A stretch of 64,000 nt of DNA from Andreprevotia sp. IGB-42. GTDB taxonomy: Bacteria > Pseudomonadota > Gammaproteobacteria > Burkholderiales > Chitinibacteraceae. Below the pieces are notes generated by a model. The model saw only the letters and a list, made by a program, of their open reading frames with translations, ran no database searches and was not told the DNA's origin. A program made the translations under genes and the position numbers. Numbering within the stretch: the first letter of the stretch is position 1; each line of letters starts with the position of its first letter. Where the stretch lies: NCBI RefSeq assembly GCF_009848685.1, contig NZ_WXTX01000017.1, forward strand, positions 1 to 64,000. The letters are read 5' to 3'. Shown in pieces: positions 42,544-51,873 of the stretch.

Positions 42544-45500
42544 TCAACCGTTGCGGGTTTCGATCTGCACCAGCGATTGCTCGCCAGCCTGATCCGCTGC
42601 AGGTTGTGCCACATCGCGGCGGCTTGGGCGGGCCGGTGCAGCGGCTGCTTCAGCCACGGCTTCGGCAGCTATGGCCACGTTCTGTGTTTCCACCAGCACC
42701 AGTGCTTCGGCCTCGGCAGCGGCAGCCTTGTTCTCTGCCTGCGTATCGCGACGGCGGCGGCGCTGCGGTGCCGCAGCAACAGCCACTTCCGGCACGGCAA
42801 CGTCGTTGCGGGTTGCCACCATCACCAGGCCCGCTTCTTCCGGTGTTGCCACCTGCAGTACCGGTGCAGCTGGCTTGGCTGCAGGTGCATCCAGCGCCAG
42901 CGATGCCTGCGCAGGCTTGGCAGGGGCAACGGCAGCCGGGGCCGGCGCTGCTTCAACCGCTGCTTCGACTGCAGGTGCGGCCACTGCAGCGGGTGCAGCG
43001 GCAACTTCCACCGCTTCTTCCGCTGCAATTTCTGCTACAGCCTCGGGCTGCGGTGCTGCTGCAACTTCGGCAACGGTTTCATTGGCAATGACTTCCGGAG
43101 TGGTTACCGGTGCAGTCGCCACGGCAACCACGGGTTCGCCGATTTCCGCTGCTGCAGTTGCTGCGGCAGGCGCTGCGGCTTCAACCACAACCGGCGCTGC
43201 AACGACCGGAGCTACCACCACCGGCGCTTCGGCAACCGCTTCCACGCTGGCAACAGCGGCGCGTACTGCTTCGAGCGGTTCGCTGACTGCTTCGAGCGGT
43301 TCGCTGACTGCTGGCACCTGCGGTGCAGCAGCTGTATCGGCTGTTGCCAGCCCGGCATCGTCTGTCGTGCCTTCTTCTGCTGATGCGCCATCGTTCACGG
43401 CGTTTTCGTTGCGTTCACCACCACGGCCACCACGGCGGCCACGACGACGACGGCTACGGCCTTCGCCACCTTCGGGCGGTGTTGCCGCTTCCAGCGCGCC
43501 CTCTTGCGTGGCCACGGCTTCGATCACCGCCGGTTCCAGCAGTTCGTTCTCTACCGGCTTGGCTTCACGCTTCTGTTCGTTACGCGGTGCACGCGGCTCG
43601 CGGGGTTCACGCGGTGGGCGCTCGGCGCGCGGGGCGCGTTGCTGGCCTTCAGCGCGTTCTGCCTGTTGCGGGCGTTCTGCCTGGTTGCGCTCCGGGCGCT
43701 CGCCACGTTCGGTGCGCTCGCCGCGCTGTTCGCGGTCACGCTCGCGGCCTTGCTGGCGCTCGTTGCGTGCGGCCTGATCTTCCTCGATGCGCGGTTTGCC
43801 GCCACGACGGTTGTCGCTGCGTTCACCACGTTCGGCGCGCTCACCGGTTTTTTCGTTGCGGTCGCGGCGATTGTCGCCACGGCCTTCGTTGCGGTCACGG
43901 CGGCCATCACGGCGGCCATCACGCGAACGTTCATTGCGCTTGGGCTGCTCGGCAACCGGCGCCGGCGTCGGTTCCGACTTGCCGTTGAACCACGCAACGA
44001 TCCTGTTCCACAGCGACGGCGGCGTCACCACCACGGGGGCCGGGGCCGGCTTTTCTTCACGGACCGGTGCAGGTTGCGCCGGGGTGATGCCCTTCACGGC
44101 GGCCTCAGGGCGCTTGGCCAGGTCTTCCTTGGCCTTGCCCGGCTGGTAACCTTCTTCCACCGGGGTTTCCACCATCTTGTACGACGGCAGCGCTTCCTCG
44201 ATGTGGTTGAGGTCATCGTGGCGCAGGCGGGTCACGCTGTAGTTCGGTGTTTCCAGGTGCGTATTCGGGATCAGCACCACGCCAACTTTCAGGCGCGCTT
44301 CTACCGCGAACAGCTCGGCGCGCTTCTCGTTCAGCAGGAAGGTGGCCACATCGACCGGCACCTGCGCGTGGATCGCGCCGGTGTTGTCCTTCATGGCTTC
44401 TTCCTGAATGATGCGCAGGATATGCAGTGCCGACGATTCGGTGCCGCGGATGAAGCCGGTGCCATGGCAGCGCGGGCAGGCGATATGGGTGGTTTCTTCC
44501 AGCGACGGCTGCAGGCGCTGGCGCGACAGTTCCATCAGGCCGAAGCGCGAAATCTTGCCGGTCTGCACGCGGGCACGATCATGATGCAGTGCTTCGCGCA
44601 GGCGGTTTTCCACTTCGCGCTGGTTCTTGGGATTTTCCATGTCAATGAAGTCGATGACGATCAGGCCGCCGACGTCGCGCAGGCGCATCTGGCGGGCAAT
44701 TTCGTCTGCCGCTTCAAGGTTGGTGCGTGCGGCGGTTTCCTCGATGTCCGAACCCTTGGTGGCGCGGGCCGAGTTCACATCGATGGAGTACAGCGCTTCG
44801 GTCTTGTCGATGACGATGGCGCCGCCGGATGGTAGCGCCACTTCACGGGCAAAAGCGGTTTCAATCTGGTGTTCGATCTGGAAGCGCGAGAACAGCGGCA
44901 CGTCGTCCTGATACAGCTTCACGCGCTGCACATTGCCCGGCATCACGTGGCTCATGAACTGGCGGGCCTGCTCGTAGATGTCGACCTTGTCGATCAGCAG
45001 CTCGCCGATATCGGGCTGGAAGTAATCGCGGATGGCGCGAATGACCAGGCTCGATTCCTGGTAAATCAGGAAAGCGCCCGACTGGCCGGTACCGGCGCCT
45101 TCGATGGCACGCCACAGTTGCAGCAGGTAATTCAGGTCCCACTGCAGCTCTTCCACTTCGCGGCCGATGGCGGCGGTGCGGGCGATCAGGCTCATGCCGT
45201 GCGGTGTTTCCAGCTGATCCATCGCGGCGCGCAGTTCCTGGCGCTCGTCCCCCTCGATGCGGCGCGATACGCCACCGCCACGCGGGTTGTTCGGCATCAG
45301 CACCAGGTAACGGCCCGCCAGGCTGATGTAGGTGGTCAGTGCCGCGCCCTTGTTGCCGCGCTCGTCTTTTTCCACCTGGACGATGACTTCCTGGCCTTCG
45401 CGCAGCTGGTCAGCCACGCGGCCACGGCCACCGTCGTCCTGCATGTAGTTGCGGGAGATTTCCTTGAACGGCAAAAAGCCGTGGCGCTCGCAGCCATAGT

Positions 45501-45675
45501 CTACGAAGCAGGCTTCCAGACTGGGCTCGATGCGGGTGATGACACCCTTGTAGATATTGGACTTCCGTTGTTCTTTGCCAACGGTTTCGATGTCGAGGTC
45601 GATCAGCTTCTGACCGTCGACAATGGCCACGCGCAACTCTTCAGCTTGCGTGGCATTAAACAGCATGCGTTTCAT
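42544..45675 (-). CDS. rne: Ribonuclease E
   Basis: 1043 residues from the ATG at 45675. The catalytic half has an S1 domain (about 35-125), the DNase I-like active site with D299 ([11 protein letters not shown]) and D342 (VIDFIDM), and the zinc-link C400-PRC403, matching E. coli spacing. The C-terminal half (about 530 on) is disordered. An Arg/Glu/Asn-rich RNA-binding region is followed by Ala/Val/Glu/Pro-rich sequence with a VSEPLEA duplication. It is the endonuclease of the RNA degradosome, for mRNA decay and rRNA/tRNA processing. It is divergent from rluC, the usual order in gamma- and betaproteobacteria. Confidence 0.96.
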   Translation of the reverse strand: MKRMLFNATQAEELRVAIVDGQKLIDLDIETVGKEQRKSNIYKGVITRIEPSLEACFVDYGCERHGFLPFKEISRNYMQDDGGRGRVADQLREGQEVIVQVEKDERGNKGAALTTYISLAGRYLVLMPNNPRGGGVSRRIEGDERQELRAAMDQLETPHGMSLIARTAAIGREVEELQWDLNYLLQLWRAIEGAGTGQSGAFLIYQESSLVIRAIRDYFQPDIGELLIDKVDIYEQARQFMSHVMPGNVQRVKLYQDDVPLFSRFQIEHQIETAFAREVALPSGGAIVIDKTEALYSIDVNSARATKGSDIEETAARTNLEAADEIARQMRLRDVGGLIVIDFIDMENPKNQREVENRLREALHHDRARVQTGKISRFGLMELSRQRLQPSLEETTHIACPRCHGTGFIRGTESSALHILRIIQEEAMKDNTGAIHAQVPVDVATFLLNEKRAELFAVEARLKVGVVLIPNTHLETPNYSVTRLRHDDLNHIEEALPSYKMVETPVEEGYQPGKAKEDLAKRPEAAVKGITPAQPAPVREEKPAPAPVVVTPPSLWNRIVAWFNGKSEPTPAPVAEQPKRNERSRDGRRDGRRDRNEGRGDNRRDRNEKTGERAERGERSDNRRGGKPRIEEDQAARNERQQGRERDREQRGERTERGERPERNQAERPQQAERAEGQQRAPRAERPPREPREPRAPRNEQKREAKPVENELLEPAVIEAVATQEGALEAATPPEGGEGRSRRRRGRRGGRGGERNENAVNDGASAEEGTTDDAGLATADTAAAPQVPAVSEPLEAVSEPLEAVRAAVASVEAVAEAPVVVAPVVAAPVVVEAAAPAAATAAAEIGEPVVAVATAPVTTPEVIANETVAEVAAAPQPEAVAEIAAEEAVEVAAAPAAVAAPAVEAAVEAAPAPAAVAPAKPAQASLALDAPAAKPAAPVLQVATPEEAGLVMVATRNDVAVPEVAVAAAPQRRRRRDTQAENKAAAAEAEALVLVETQNVAIAAEAVAEAAAAPARPSRRDVAQPAADQAGEQSLVQIETRNG
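43261..43320. repeat. Tandem 21-base duplication in the rne C-terminal region
   Basis: The unit GACTGCTTCGAGCGGTTCGC plus one more base occurs twice in a row (about 43264-43310). It encodes the duplicated VSEPLEA heptad. This is an in-frame, recent-looking copy within a low-complexity segment. Confidence 0.75.
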
Positions 45676-46218
45676 GTAGGCTCCTGCACGCACTCATACG
45701 GCAGGGGCGCCTCGGCACGGGCACAGCACCCGATCGGGGTCGCAATCCATTCCCGAACCAGCGGGAAGGCGGGATAGCAAAACGGGATCAGGGAAATGTG
45801 GCGCGGTTTTTGTACATCCTGATTAACTGGATTAAGCCGAGGCCTTATGGGCCGTTGAACCGTCTTGCCGGGCAACAATGTGCAGAGTAGGGCAAGACAG
45901 GGGAAGCCGATCGAGTGCGTTGTATGGTCGAATCAATTACCATCGCTACTTTTTTTGCGGTGAGCTGAAATAACCGCATCCCAGCATTGGTGGGTCGCGA
46001 CGGACGTCAGGCGGGTCCCGCGCTCGCGCTTCCAAGACTTGATTTGCTTCGGAAGGGGCCCCAGAAACAGGGCGGCGGGAAGGCAGTCGCCGACGTTAAC
46101 GGCGCAACATGAACCAAAGAGCAGGATAATGGGGGCCGAAACGGCCGACGGCATTCGAAGTATTGACGCCGTCGCGCTGCCTGTCAGAATCGCAGCGCAA
46201 CACAGAGTATATGTCAAC
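45676..46218. other. Divergent intergenic region rne / rluC
   Basis: 543 bases for two promoters. The rne leader is often long and structured for autoregulation by RNase E; some of this length may be that leader. No RNA gene or ORF is convincing. Confidence 0.5.
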
Positions 46219-47163
46219 ATGACCGAGACGAGCAAAGCGTCTGTCACCTTCGTCGAAATCACCGAAGAAACGGCCGGGCAAAGGCTGGATAACTTCCTGC
46301 TGCGCCACCTCAAGGGCGTACCCAAAAGCCACATCTACCGCATCGTGCGCGCCGGCGAAGTGCGCGTGAACAAAGGCCGTGCCGATGTCACCCGCAAGCT
46401 CGAAGCGGGTGACGTGGTGCGCGTGCCGCCCGTGCGCGTGGCCGAGAAGCCCAGCAACGCGCCGGCCGAGGCGGCCAGTGGCCAAGTCGAGCTGGAAGTA
46501 CTGTTCGAGGACGATGCGCTGATTGCTATCAACAAGCCATCGGGCATTGCCGTGCATGGCGGCTCGGGTATTTCCTTCGGTGTGATCGAGCTGATGCGCG
46601 CGCAGCGCCCGCAGGCCAAGTTCCTCGAGCTGGTGCACCGGCTGGACCGCGATACTTCCGGCATCCTGCTGATTGCCAAAAAACGTTCCGCCCTCGTTAA
46701 ACTGCATGAAATGCTGCGGGACAATCATCAGATCGATAAACGCTATCTGGCCATGGTGAAAGGCGTATGGCCGGAACCGCGCAGCCATGTGAAGTTCAAA
46801 TTGCTCAAATATGAAACGCCCGATGGCGAGCGCCGCGTAAAGAAATCGGCCGATGGCCTGACATCGCATACGGTGGTGAATCGCCGGCAAAGCTTTGCCG
46901 GGGCGTCCTTGCTGGAATGTGAATTGAAAACCGGCCGCACGCACCAGATCCGCGTGCACCTGGCGGAAAGTGGCTACCCGATCCTGGGGGATGACAAATA
47001 TGGCGATCCGGTGTTGAACCGCCAGTTGCCGCGTGCCGGTCTCAAGCGCCTGTTCCTGCATGCGTGGCGCTTGACGCTGATACACCCGCTCAGTGGCGAC
47101 AAGCTTGAACTCGAAGCTCCGCTGCCCAAAGAACTGCAGTCTTACGTGGATACCCTGAACTGA
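46219..47163 (+). CDS. rluC: 23S rRNA pseudouridine synthase RluC
   Basis: 314 residues from the ATG at 46219; frames reading further upstream lack similarity. An S4 domain (about 18-75, ETAGQRLDNFLLRHL) precedes the RluA-class catalytic domain with VHRLDRDTSG (catalytic D143) and KTGRTHQIRVHL. It makes pseudouridines 955, 2504 and 2580 in E. coli 23S rRNA. The stop overlaps the HAD gene (TGATG). Confidence 0.95.
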   Translation: MTETSKASVTFVEITEETAGQRLDNFLLRHLKGVPKSHIYRIVRAGEVRVNKGRADVTRKLEAGDVVRVPPVRVAEKPSNAPAEAASGQVELEVLFEDDALIAINKPSGIAVHGGSGISFGVIELMRAQRPQAKFLELVHRLDRDTSGILLIAKKRSALVKLHEMLRDNHQIDKRYLAMVKGVWPEPRSHVKFKLLKYETPDGERRVKKSADGLTSHTVVNRRQSFAGASLLECELKTGRTHQIRVHLAESGYPILGDDKYGDPVLNRQLPRAGLKRLFLHAWRLTLIHPLSGDKLELEAPLPKELQSYVDTLN

Positions 47164-47864
47164 TGAGCGATACGATCACCGCTTCTGCGCCGGTGCAAAC
47201 CGCCGCTACCGCACGCCGCTTCGATCTGCTGGTGTTCGACTGGGACGGTACGCTGATGGATTCGACCGGCACCATCGCGCAAGCCATCCAGCTGGCGTTT
47301 GCCGATCTGGGCCTGCCGGTGCCGTCCGATTACGATGCCCGCTTCGTGATCGGCTATGGCCTCAAGGAGGCCATGCAGTACCTGGCACCCGATGCAGATG
47401 ATGCGCTGGTGCACGCCATCGTTGATGCCTACCGCACGCATTACCTGCAGCGCGATCAGGCGCTGGTGCTGTTCGATGGGGTGGAGGAGGGGCTGAAGAA
47501 ACTGGCTGCCGCTGGTTATCAACTGGTGGTGGCCACGGGTAAATCCCGCGTCGGGCTCGACCGGGCGCTGCAGGTAACTGGCCTTGGCGCCCATTTCGTG
47601 GCATCGCGCACTGCGGATGAATCTTTTTCCAAGCCACATCCGGCCATGCTCGAGTACCTGCTGGATGTGACCGATATACCGGCCAGCCGCGCGGTGATGA
47701 TCGGCGATACCACGCACGATCTGCAGCTTGCTATCAATGCCGGCTGCGCCAGCCTTGCCATGAGCTACGGTGCGCACGGTATCGATGAGATGCTGGCGCT
47801 GCAGCCGCTGGCGCATTTCGATGATTTCCCCAGTCTGGTCGAGTGGATATTGGCGCATGGCTGA
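47163..47864 (+). CDS. HAD superfamily hydrolase (phosphoglycolate-phosphatase-like)
   Basis: 233 residues. The nucleophile motif FDWDGTLMDS has D26 and acid/base D28. VATGKSRVGL supplies the second motif, the lysine lies in SFSKPHPAML, and GDTTHDLQLAINAG is the fourth. The cap is helical (C1 type). It overlaps rluC by one base and the Rieske gene by eight. Phosphoglycolate or nucleotide monophosphates are possible substrates; the location next to rluC is common in betaproteobacteria. Confidence 0.9.
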   Translation: MSDTITASAPVQTAATARRFDLLVFDWDGTLMDSTGTIAQAIQLAFADLGLPVPSDYDARFVIGYGLKEAMQYLAPDADDALVHAIVDAYRTHYLQRDQALVLFDGVEEGLKKLAAAGYQLVVATGKSRVGLDRALQVTGLGAHFVASRTADESFSKPHPAMLEYLLDVTDIPASRAVMIGDTTHDLQLAINAGCASLAMSYGAHGIDEMLALQPLAHFDDFPSLVEWILAHG

Positions 47865-48231
47865 CACGCCCGGAACCGGCGCGGCACGCATACGCATCTG
47901 CGCCAGCAGCGAGCTTGCTGAGCGTGGCCTGGGCGTGCGTTTTGCCGTTGACGTGGCCGGGCGCGAGCAGCAGGCTTTCGTGGTGCGCTTTCACGGTCAT
48001 GTGCATGCTTATCTGAATAGCTGTGCACATATCCCGATCGAACTGGATTATCAGCCGGGCGATTTCTTTGATTTGAGCCAGAATTACCTCGTGTGCGCCA
48101 CGCACGGTGCATACTATGCGCCTCAAACGGGGCTCTGCCTCGGCGGCCCTTGTCCGGGGCGCCACCTGACCAAGCTGACCGTGGTCGAAGAAGATGATCA
48201 GGTCTTTTATTGTCCCGCCAGGAATGGATAA
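47857..48231 (+). CDS. Small Rieske [2Fe-2S] ferredoxin-like protein
   Basis: 124 residues from the ATG at 47857. The cluster ligands are C56-x-H58 and C80-x2-H83, spaced 21 residues apart. There is no membrane segment or oxygenase domain. It overlaps the HAD gene by eight bases and stops three bases before sppA begins, so it is one step in a continuous rluC-HAD-Rieske-sppA operon. Its role there is unknown; electron transfer is presumed. Confidence 0.88.
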   Translation: MADTPGTGAARIRICASSELAERGLGVRFAVDVAGREQQAFVVRFHGHVHAYLNSCAHIPIELDYQPGDFFDLSQNYLVCATHGAYYAPQTGLCLGGPCPGRHLTKLTVVEEDDQVFYCPARNG

Positions 48232-48234
48232 ACA

Positions 48235-49170
48235 ATGCAAGAAAACTGGGAACGCCAGGTCCTCAACGATTTGCTCAAGGACGGTCTGAAAGAGCAGCGC
48301 CGCAAGCGTCGCTGGGGCATCTTTTTCAAACTGCTGGGCTTTGCCTACCTGATCGTGGTGACCACCATGCTGGTGGGCGGCTTCAAGTCCGGCGAGCTGG
48401 AAAGCGTCTCCACCGGCCCGCATACCGCCATCGTCAACATGGACGGTGTGATTTCCGCCAACGGCGAGGCCAATGTACAGGTGATCCTCGATGGCCTTGA
48501 CCGCGCGTTCGACGACAAGAACACCCGTGGCGTGATCCTGGCGGTGAATAGCCCGGGCGGTAGCCCGGTGGAAGCAGGGCAGCTCAATGATGGCATGCTG
48601 CGGCTGAAGAAAAAGCACCCCAAGGTACCGCTTTACGTGGTGGTGGGGGACATCTGCGCATCCGGCTGCTACTACGCCGCTGTGGCTGCCGACAAGATCT
48701 ACGCCGACAAGGCCAGCATCGTCGGTTCCATCGGCGTGCTGATGGATGGCTTCGGCTTTACCGGTGCCATGGAAAAACTGGGCGTCGAGCGTCGTCTGCT
48801 CACCGCTGGCAAGAACAAGGGCTTCCTCGATCCGTTCTCGCCAGTCAGCGATGAGCAAAAAGCCAAGGCACAGGACATGCTGACCGAGATCCACCAGCAG
48901 TTCATCGACGTAGTGAAAGCTGGCCGTGGCAAGCGCCTTGGCAACGATCCGGATCTCTTTACCGGCCTGGTGTGGAGTGGCGCCAAAAGTGTGCAGATGG
49001 GCTTGATCGATGGCTTGGGGTCGGTCGATAGCGTGGCGCGTGATGTGATCAAGGCCGACGATATCGTCGACTTCACCCCGCAACCCGGTTACCTGGATCG
49101 CTTCGCCCGCCGCGTGGGCGTGACAGCTGCAGCGCACCTGGGCAGCCAGTTGCGCATGTCGCTGCAATAA
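48235..49170 (+). CDS. sppA: Signal peptide peptidase SppA, 36K type
   Basis: 311 residues. A single membrane anchor (about 28-49) puts the catalytic domain in the periplasm. The nucleophile S143 lies in ICASGCYYAA and the general-base lysine is most likely K195 in GKNKGFLDPF; VNSPGGSPVEAG is conserved. It degrades leftover signal peptides in the membrane. It is half the size of E. coli SppA, the short single-domain form typical of beta- and other proteobacteria. It is the last gene of the rluC operon. Confidence 0.93.
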   Translation: MQENWERQVLNDLLKDGLKEQRRKRRWGIFFKLLGFAYLIVVTTMLVGGFKSGELESVSTGPHTAIVNMDGVISANGEANVQVILDGLDRAFDDKNTRGVILAVNSPGGSPVEAGQLNDGMLRLKKKHPKVPLYVVVGDICASGCYYAAVAADKIYADKASIVGSIGVLMDGFGFTGAMEKLGVERRLLTAGKNKGFLDPFSPVSDEQKAKAQDMLTEIHQQFIDVVKAGRGKRLGNDPDLFTGLVWSGAKSVQMGLIDGLGSVDSVARDVIKADDIVDFTPQPGYLDRFARRVGVTAAAHLGSQLRMSLQ

Positions 49171-49188
49171 CGCGACGCAGAGGCAGCG

Positions 49189-50001
49189 ATGGCGAGGCGG
49201 CGCAGCAGGCACCCGGAAGAACACGACAACCACGAACGCTGGCTGGTGTCGTATGCCGACTTCATCACGCTGCTGTTTGCATTCTTCGTGGTGATGTACG
49301 CGCTGTCGTCGCTGAACGAGGGCAAGTACAAGGTGCTGTCCGAATCGCTGGTCAACGCATTCCGCAATGATCCGACCACTTCGCAGAACCCGGTCCGCCT
49401 GCCTAACCAGATCGTGCCCGGGGCGCCGCAGAAGCTGGCGCCGCCGCAGCACGCTACGCCGCCGGTCGCGCAGACCAACCCCAAGCTCGAGCAGGAAGCG
49501 CGCAAGATGCAGGGCATGGCCGGCGATATCCGCACGTCGCTGGGCTCGTTGATCGATCAGGGCAAGGTACGGGTTACGCAATCGAAACGCGGTATCGCGG
49601 TGGAAATCAGTGATTCGGTGTTGTTCCAGACCGGCCGTGCCGATCTGGAAGCGAATTCGGTGGCGGCCTTGCGTGGCGTGGCCGAACTCGTCAAGAACAG
49701 CGACAACCTGATCCAGATCGAAGGTAATACCGATAATCAGCCCATCGCTTCGCCGCAGTTTCCTTCCAACTGGGAGCTGTCTGCCGCGCGCGCTGCCAGT
49801 GTGGTGCGCCTGTTCGTGCAGGCCGGCGTGGCGCCACAGCGGCTGGTCGCCATCGGTTACGGCGAGTTCCGCCCGCAGGAAAGCAACGACAGCGTGGAAG
49901 GGCGCTCGCGCAATCGCCGCGTCACCCTCAACATCCTGGCCGACAACAAGGACGAAGTGGCGGTGCTGCAAAGCGACACACCGCCGCCGCCAGCGCAGTA
50001 A
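49189..50001 (+). CDS. motD: Flagellar motor protein MotD (MotB-like)
   Basis: 270 residues. One N-terminal membrane helix contains [22 protein letters not shown], with D24 as the likely ion-binding aspartate. A plug/linker region follows, then an OmpA-like peptidoglycan-binding domain (about 150-260, with [21 protein letters not shown] and GRSRNRRV). MotC/MotD form a second stator pair beside MotA/MotB in pseudomonads and betaproteobacteria. The partner motC, normally directly upstream, is not here; sppA occupies that position with a 18-base gap. Confidence 0.88.
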   Translation: MARRRSRHPEEHDNHERWLVSYADFITLLFAFFVVMYALSSLNEGKYKVLSESLVNAFRNDPTTSQNPVRLPNQIVPGAPQKLAPPQHATPPVAQTNPKLEQEARKMQGMAGDIRTSLGSLIDQGKVRVTQSKRGIAVEISDSVLFQTGRADLEANSVAALRGVAELVKNSDNLIQIEGNTDNQPIASPQFPSNWELSAARAASVVRLFVQAGVAPQRLVAIGYGEFRPQESNDSVEGRSRNRRVTLNILADNKDEVAVLQSDTPPPPAQ

Positions 50002-50060
50002 GCATACGTAGCGCCAGCTTACTGACTATACTGCCGCTCGTTGCCCATGATGCATATGCC

Positions 50061-51851
50061 ATGTTCCGCCTGCCAGCCCAGACCCCTGCTGTCCGCCTGC
50101 ATACCACGCAGCTGCTTTACCGCAATGTAACCATTGGGCAGTGGATGAGCATTGCTAATGCCACCTTGCTGGCGTGCGTGCTGCTGACCCAGTTCCGCTG
50201 GCTGCACGTGGGCGCATGGTGGGCATTGGCATTGGCGACGGCGTTTTACCGCATGGCGTTATCGAGAAGCTACCGGCGTGCGACGGTGGACGAACGCAAT
50301 GTGGATTTCTGGCTCAAACGCTATTTCTTCAGTGCGCCGGTGTCCGGCCTGATCTGGGGCGTGGGCCTGGTGCCTTTCATGGTGGGCGCCAGCGATACGC
50401 TGCGCTTTTTCATCGCCTTCGTACTTGGTGGCATGGTGGCCGGCGCTGTGCCCATCCTCTCTGCGGTGCTGCCGGTGCTGCAGATCTATGCAGTGATGAT
50501 GATCATGCCCGAGACCATTGCCAATCTGTTTGGCGGTGGCAAGTACGGCGGCATTTTCAGTGTGATGTCGCTGCTGTTCCTGTTCGGCATCCTGCGCAGC
50601 GCGCAATTCTTCAATGAAACACTCACCGATTCGATCAAGGTGGCGCAGGATCAACGCCGGCTGGTGGCTGACCTGCAGCGCGCGCGCGAGGTGTCCGAAT
50701 CGGCCAGCCGCGCCAAGAGTGAATTCCTCGCCAATATCAGCCATGAAATCCGCACGCCGATGAATGGCATCGTCGGCATGGCGCAATTGCTTTCGCATCA
50801 CCCGCTCGATGCCGAATCACGTCAGCAGGTGGCCGTCATCCAGGCCTCTACCGATGCGCTGCTGTCACTGGTGAACGATGTGCTCGATTTCTCGCGCATC
50901 GAATCCGGCCACTTCGGCCTCGACCCTGCACCGTTCTCGCCATGCCGGCTGCTGGCAGACCTGGAGCGGATGTTCCAGCCGCAGGCCGGCATGCGCGGCG
51001 TTACCTTGTCCATACACCTGAGCGAGCGCACCCCGCCCATGCTGCTGGGCGATGCGGTGCGCCTCAAGCAGGTGCTGGTCAACCTGATCGGCAATGCACT
51101 CAAGTTCACACCGGATGGCAGCGTACAGGTGGAAGCCGATTGCTGGCCGGGTAGCGATGGGGCGGTGGTGTGGACCGTGGCGGTCAGGGATACCGGCATC
51201 GGCGTACCGCTGGGCAAGCGTACCGATATCTTCGAAGCGTTCGCACAGGCAGACAGTTCGATCACCCGGCGTTTTGGCGGTACCGGACTAGGCCTGTCGA
51301 TTTCCCGCAAGCTGGTGGAGCTGATGGATGGGCGTATCTGGGTGGATGACAACCCCGCAGGCGGCAGCATCTTCCGCTTTGCGGTGCCCTTGCATGAAGC
51401 TGCGGTGGAAGCAGCGCCGCCGATCTTGCCGCGCAAGGACGGCCCGCTCAGGGTGTTGCTGGCGGAAGATAACCCGGTCAACCGGCTGGTGGCCGAGCGC
51501 TTCCTGGTATTGGCCGGCCATCAGGTCAGCATGGCGGAAAACGGCGAGCAGGCACTGGGCCTGCTCGCTTACGCAGACGCGAATGCCGAGCCCTTCGATC
51601 TGGTGTTCATGGATGTACAGATGCCGGTGCTCGATGGCCTGGCAGCCACCAGCCGGCTGCGCCAGCGCGAACGGCTGCTGCGGCTGCCGCATCTGCCGGT
51701 GATCGCCTTGTCGGCCAATGCTGGCCAGGAAGACCGCGAGGCCTGCCTGGCCGCCGGCATGGATGATTTCCTGGCCAAACCGTTCCGGCAGGATGAGCTG
51801 GCGCAGGTGCTGGCCCGTGCGGCGGCAGGTGAGTTTGCCGCACGGGCCTGA
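50061..51851 (+). CDS. Membrane hybrid sensor histidine kinase with receiver domain
   Basis: 596 residues. Five or six hydrophobic segments cover about 27-180, with no extended periplasmic loop. This implies sensing within the membrane. HisKA has [17 protein letters not shown] with H228. HATPase has [15 protein letters not shown] and [10 protein letters not shown] single receiver with D518 (FMDVQMP) and K573 ends the protein. The gene follows motD by about 60 bases. A chemotaxis or motility link is suggested only by position. Confidence 0.88.
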   Translation: MFRLPAQTPAVRLHTTQLLYRNVTIGQWMSIANATLLACVLLTQFRWLHVGAWWALALATAFYRMALSRSYRRATVDERNVDFWLKRYFFSAPVSGLIWGVGLVPFMVGASDTLRFFIAFVLGGMVAGAVPILSAVLPVLQIYAVMMIMPETIANLFGGGKYGGIFSVMSLLFLFGILRSAQFFNETLTDSIKVAQDQRRLVADLQRAREVSESASRAKSEFLANISHEIRTPMNGIVGMAQLLSHHPLDAESRQQVAVIQASTDALLSLVNDVLDFSRIESGHFGLDPAPFSPCRLLADLERMFQPQAGMRGVTLSIHLSERTPPMLLGDAVRLKQVLVNLIGNALKFTPDGSVQVEADCWPGSDGAVVWTVAVRDTGIGVPLGKRTDIFEAFAQADSSITRRFGGTGLGLSISRKLVELMDGRIWVDDNPAGGSIFRFAVPLHEAAVEAAPPILPRKDGPLRVLLAEDNPVNRLVAERFLVLAGHQVSMAENGEQALGLLAYADANAEPFDLVFMDVQMPVLDGLAATSRLRQRERLLRLPHLPVIALSANAGQEDREACLAAGMDDFLAKPFRQDELAQVLARAAAGEFAARA

Positions 51852-51873
51852 CAGGGGAGCTTGCGCCGGGTGC

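Noticed and set aside
42671-43777. 368-codon Ser/Ala/Thr-rich plus-strand frame opposite the RNase E tail
   Set aside because: Its low-complexity sequence is the complement of the Ala/Glu/Arg-rich RNase E tail and is not a secreted repeat protein.
47734-49971. 745-codon open frame on the minus strand opposite HAD, Rieske, sppA and motD
   Set aside because: It is antisense to four well-supported genes, is rich in His, Gln and Arg as expected from a GC-rich shadow frame, and has no family motif.
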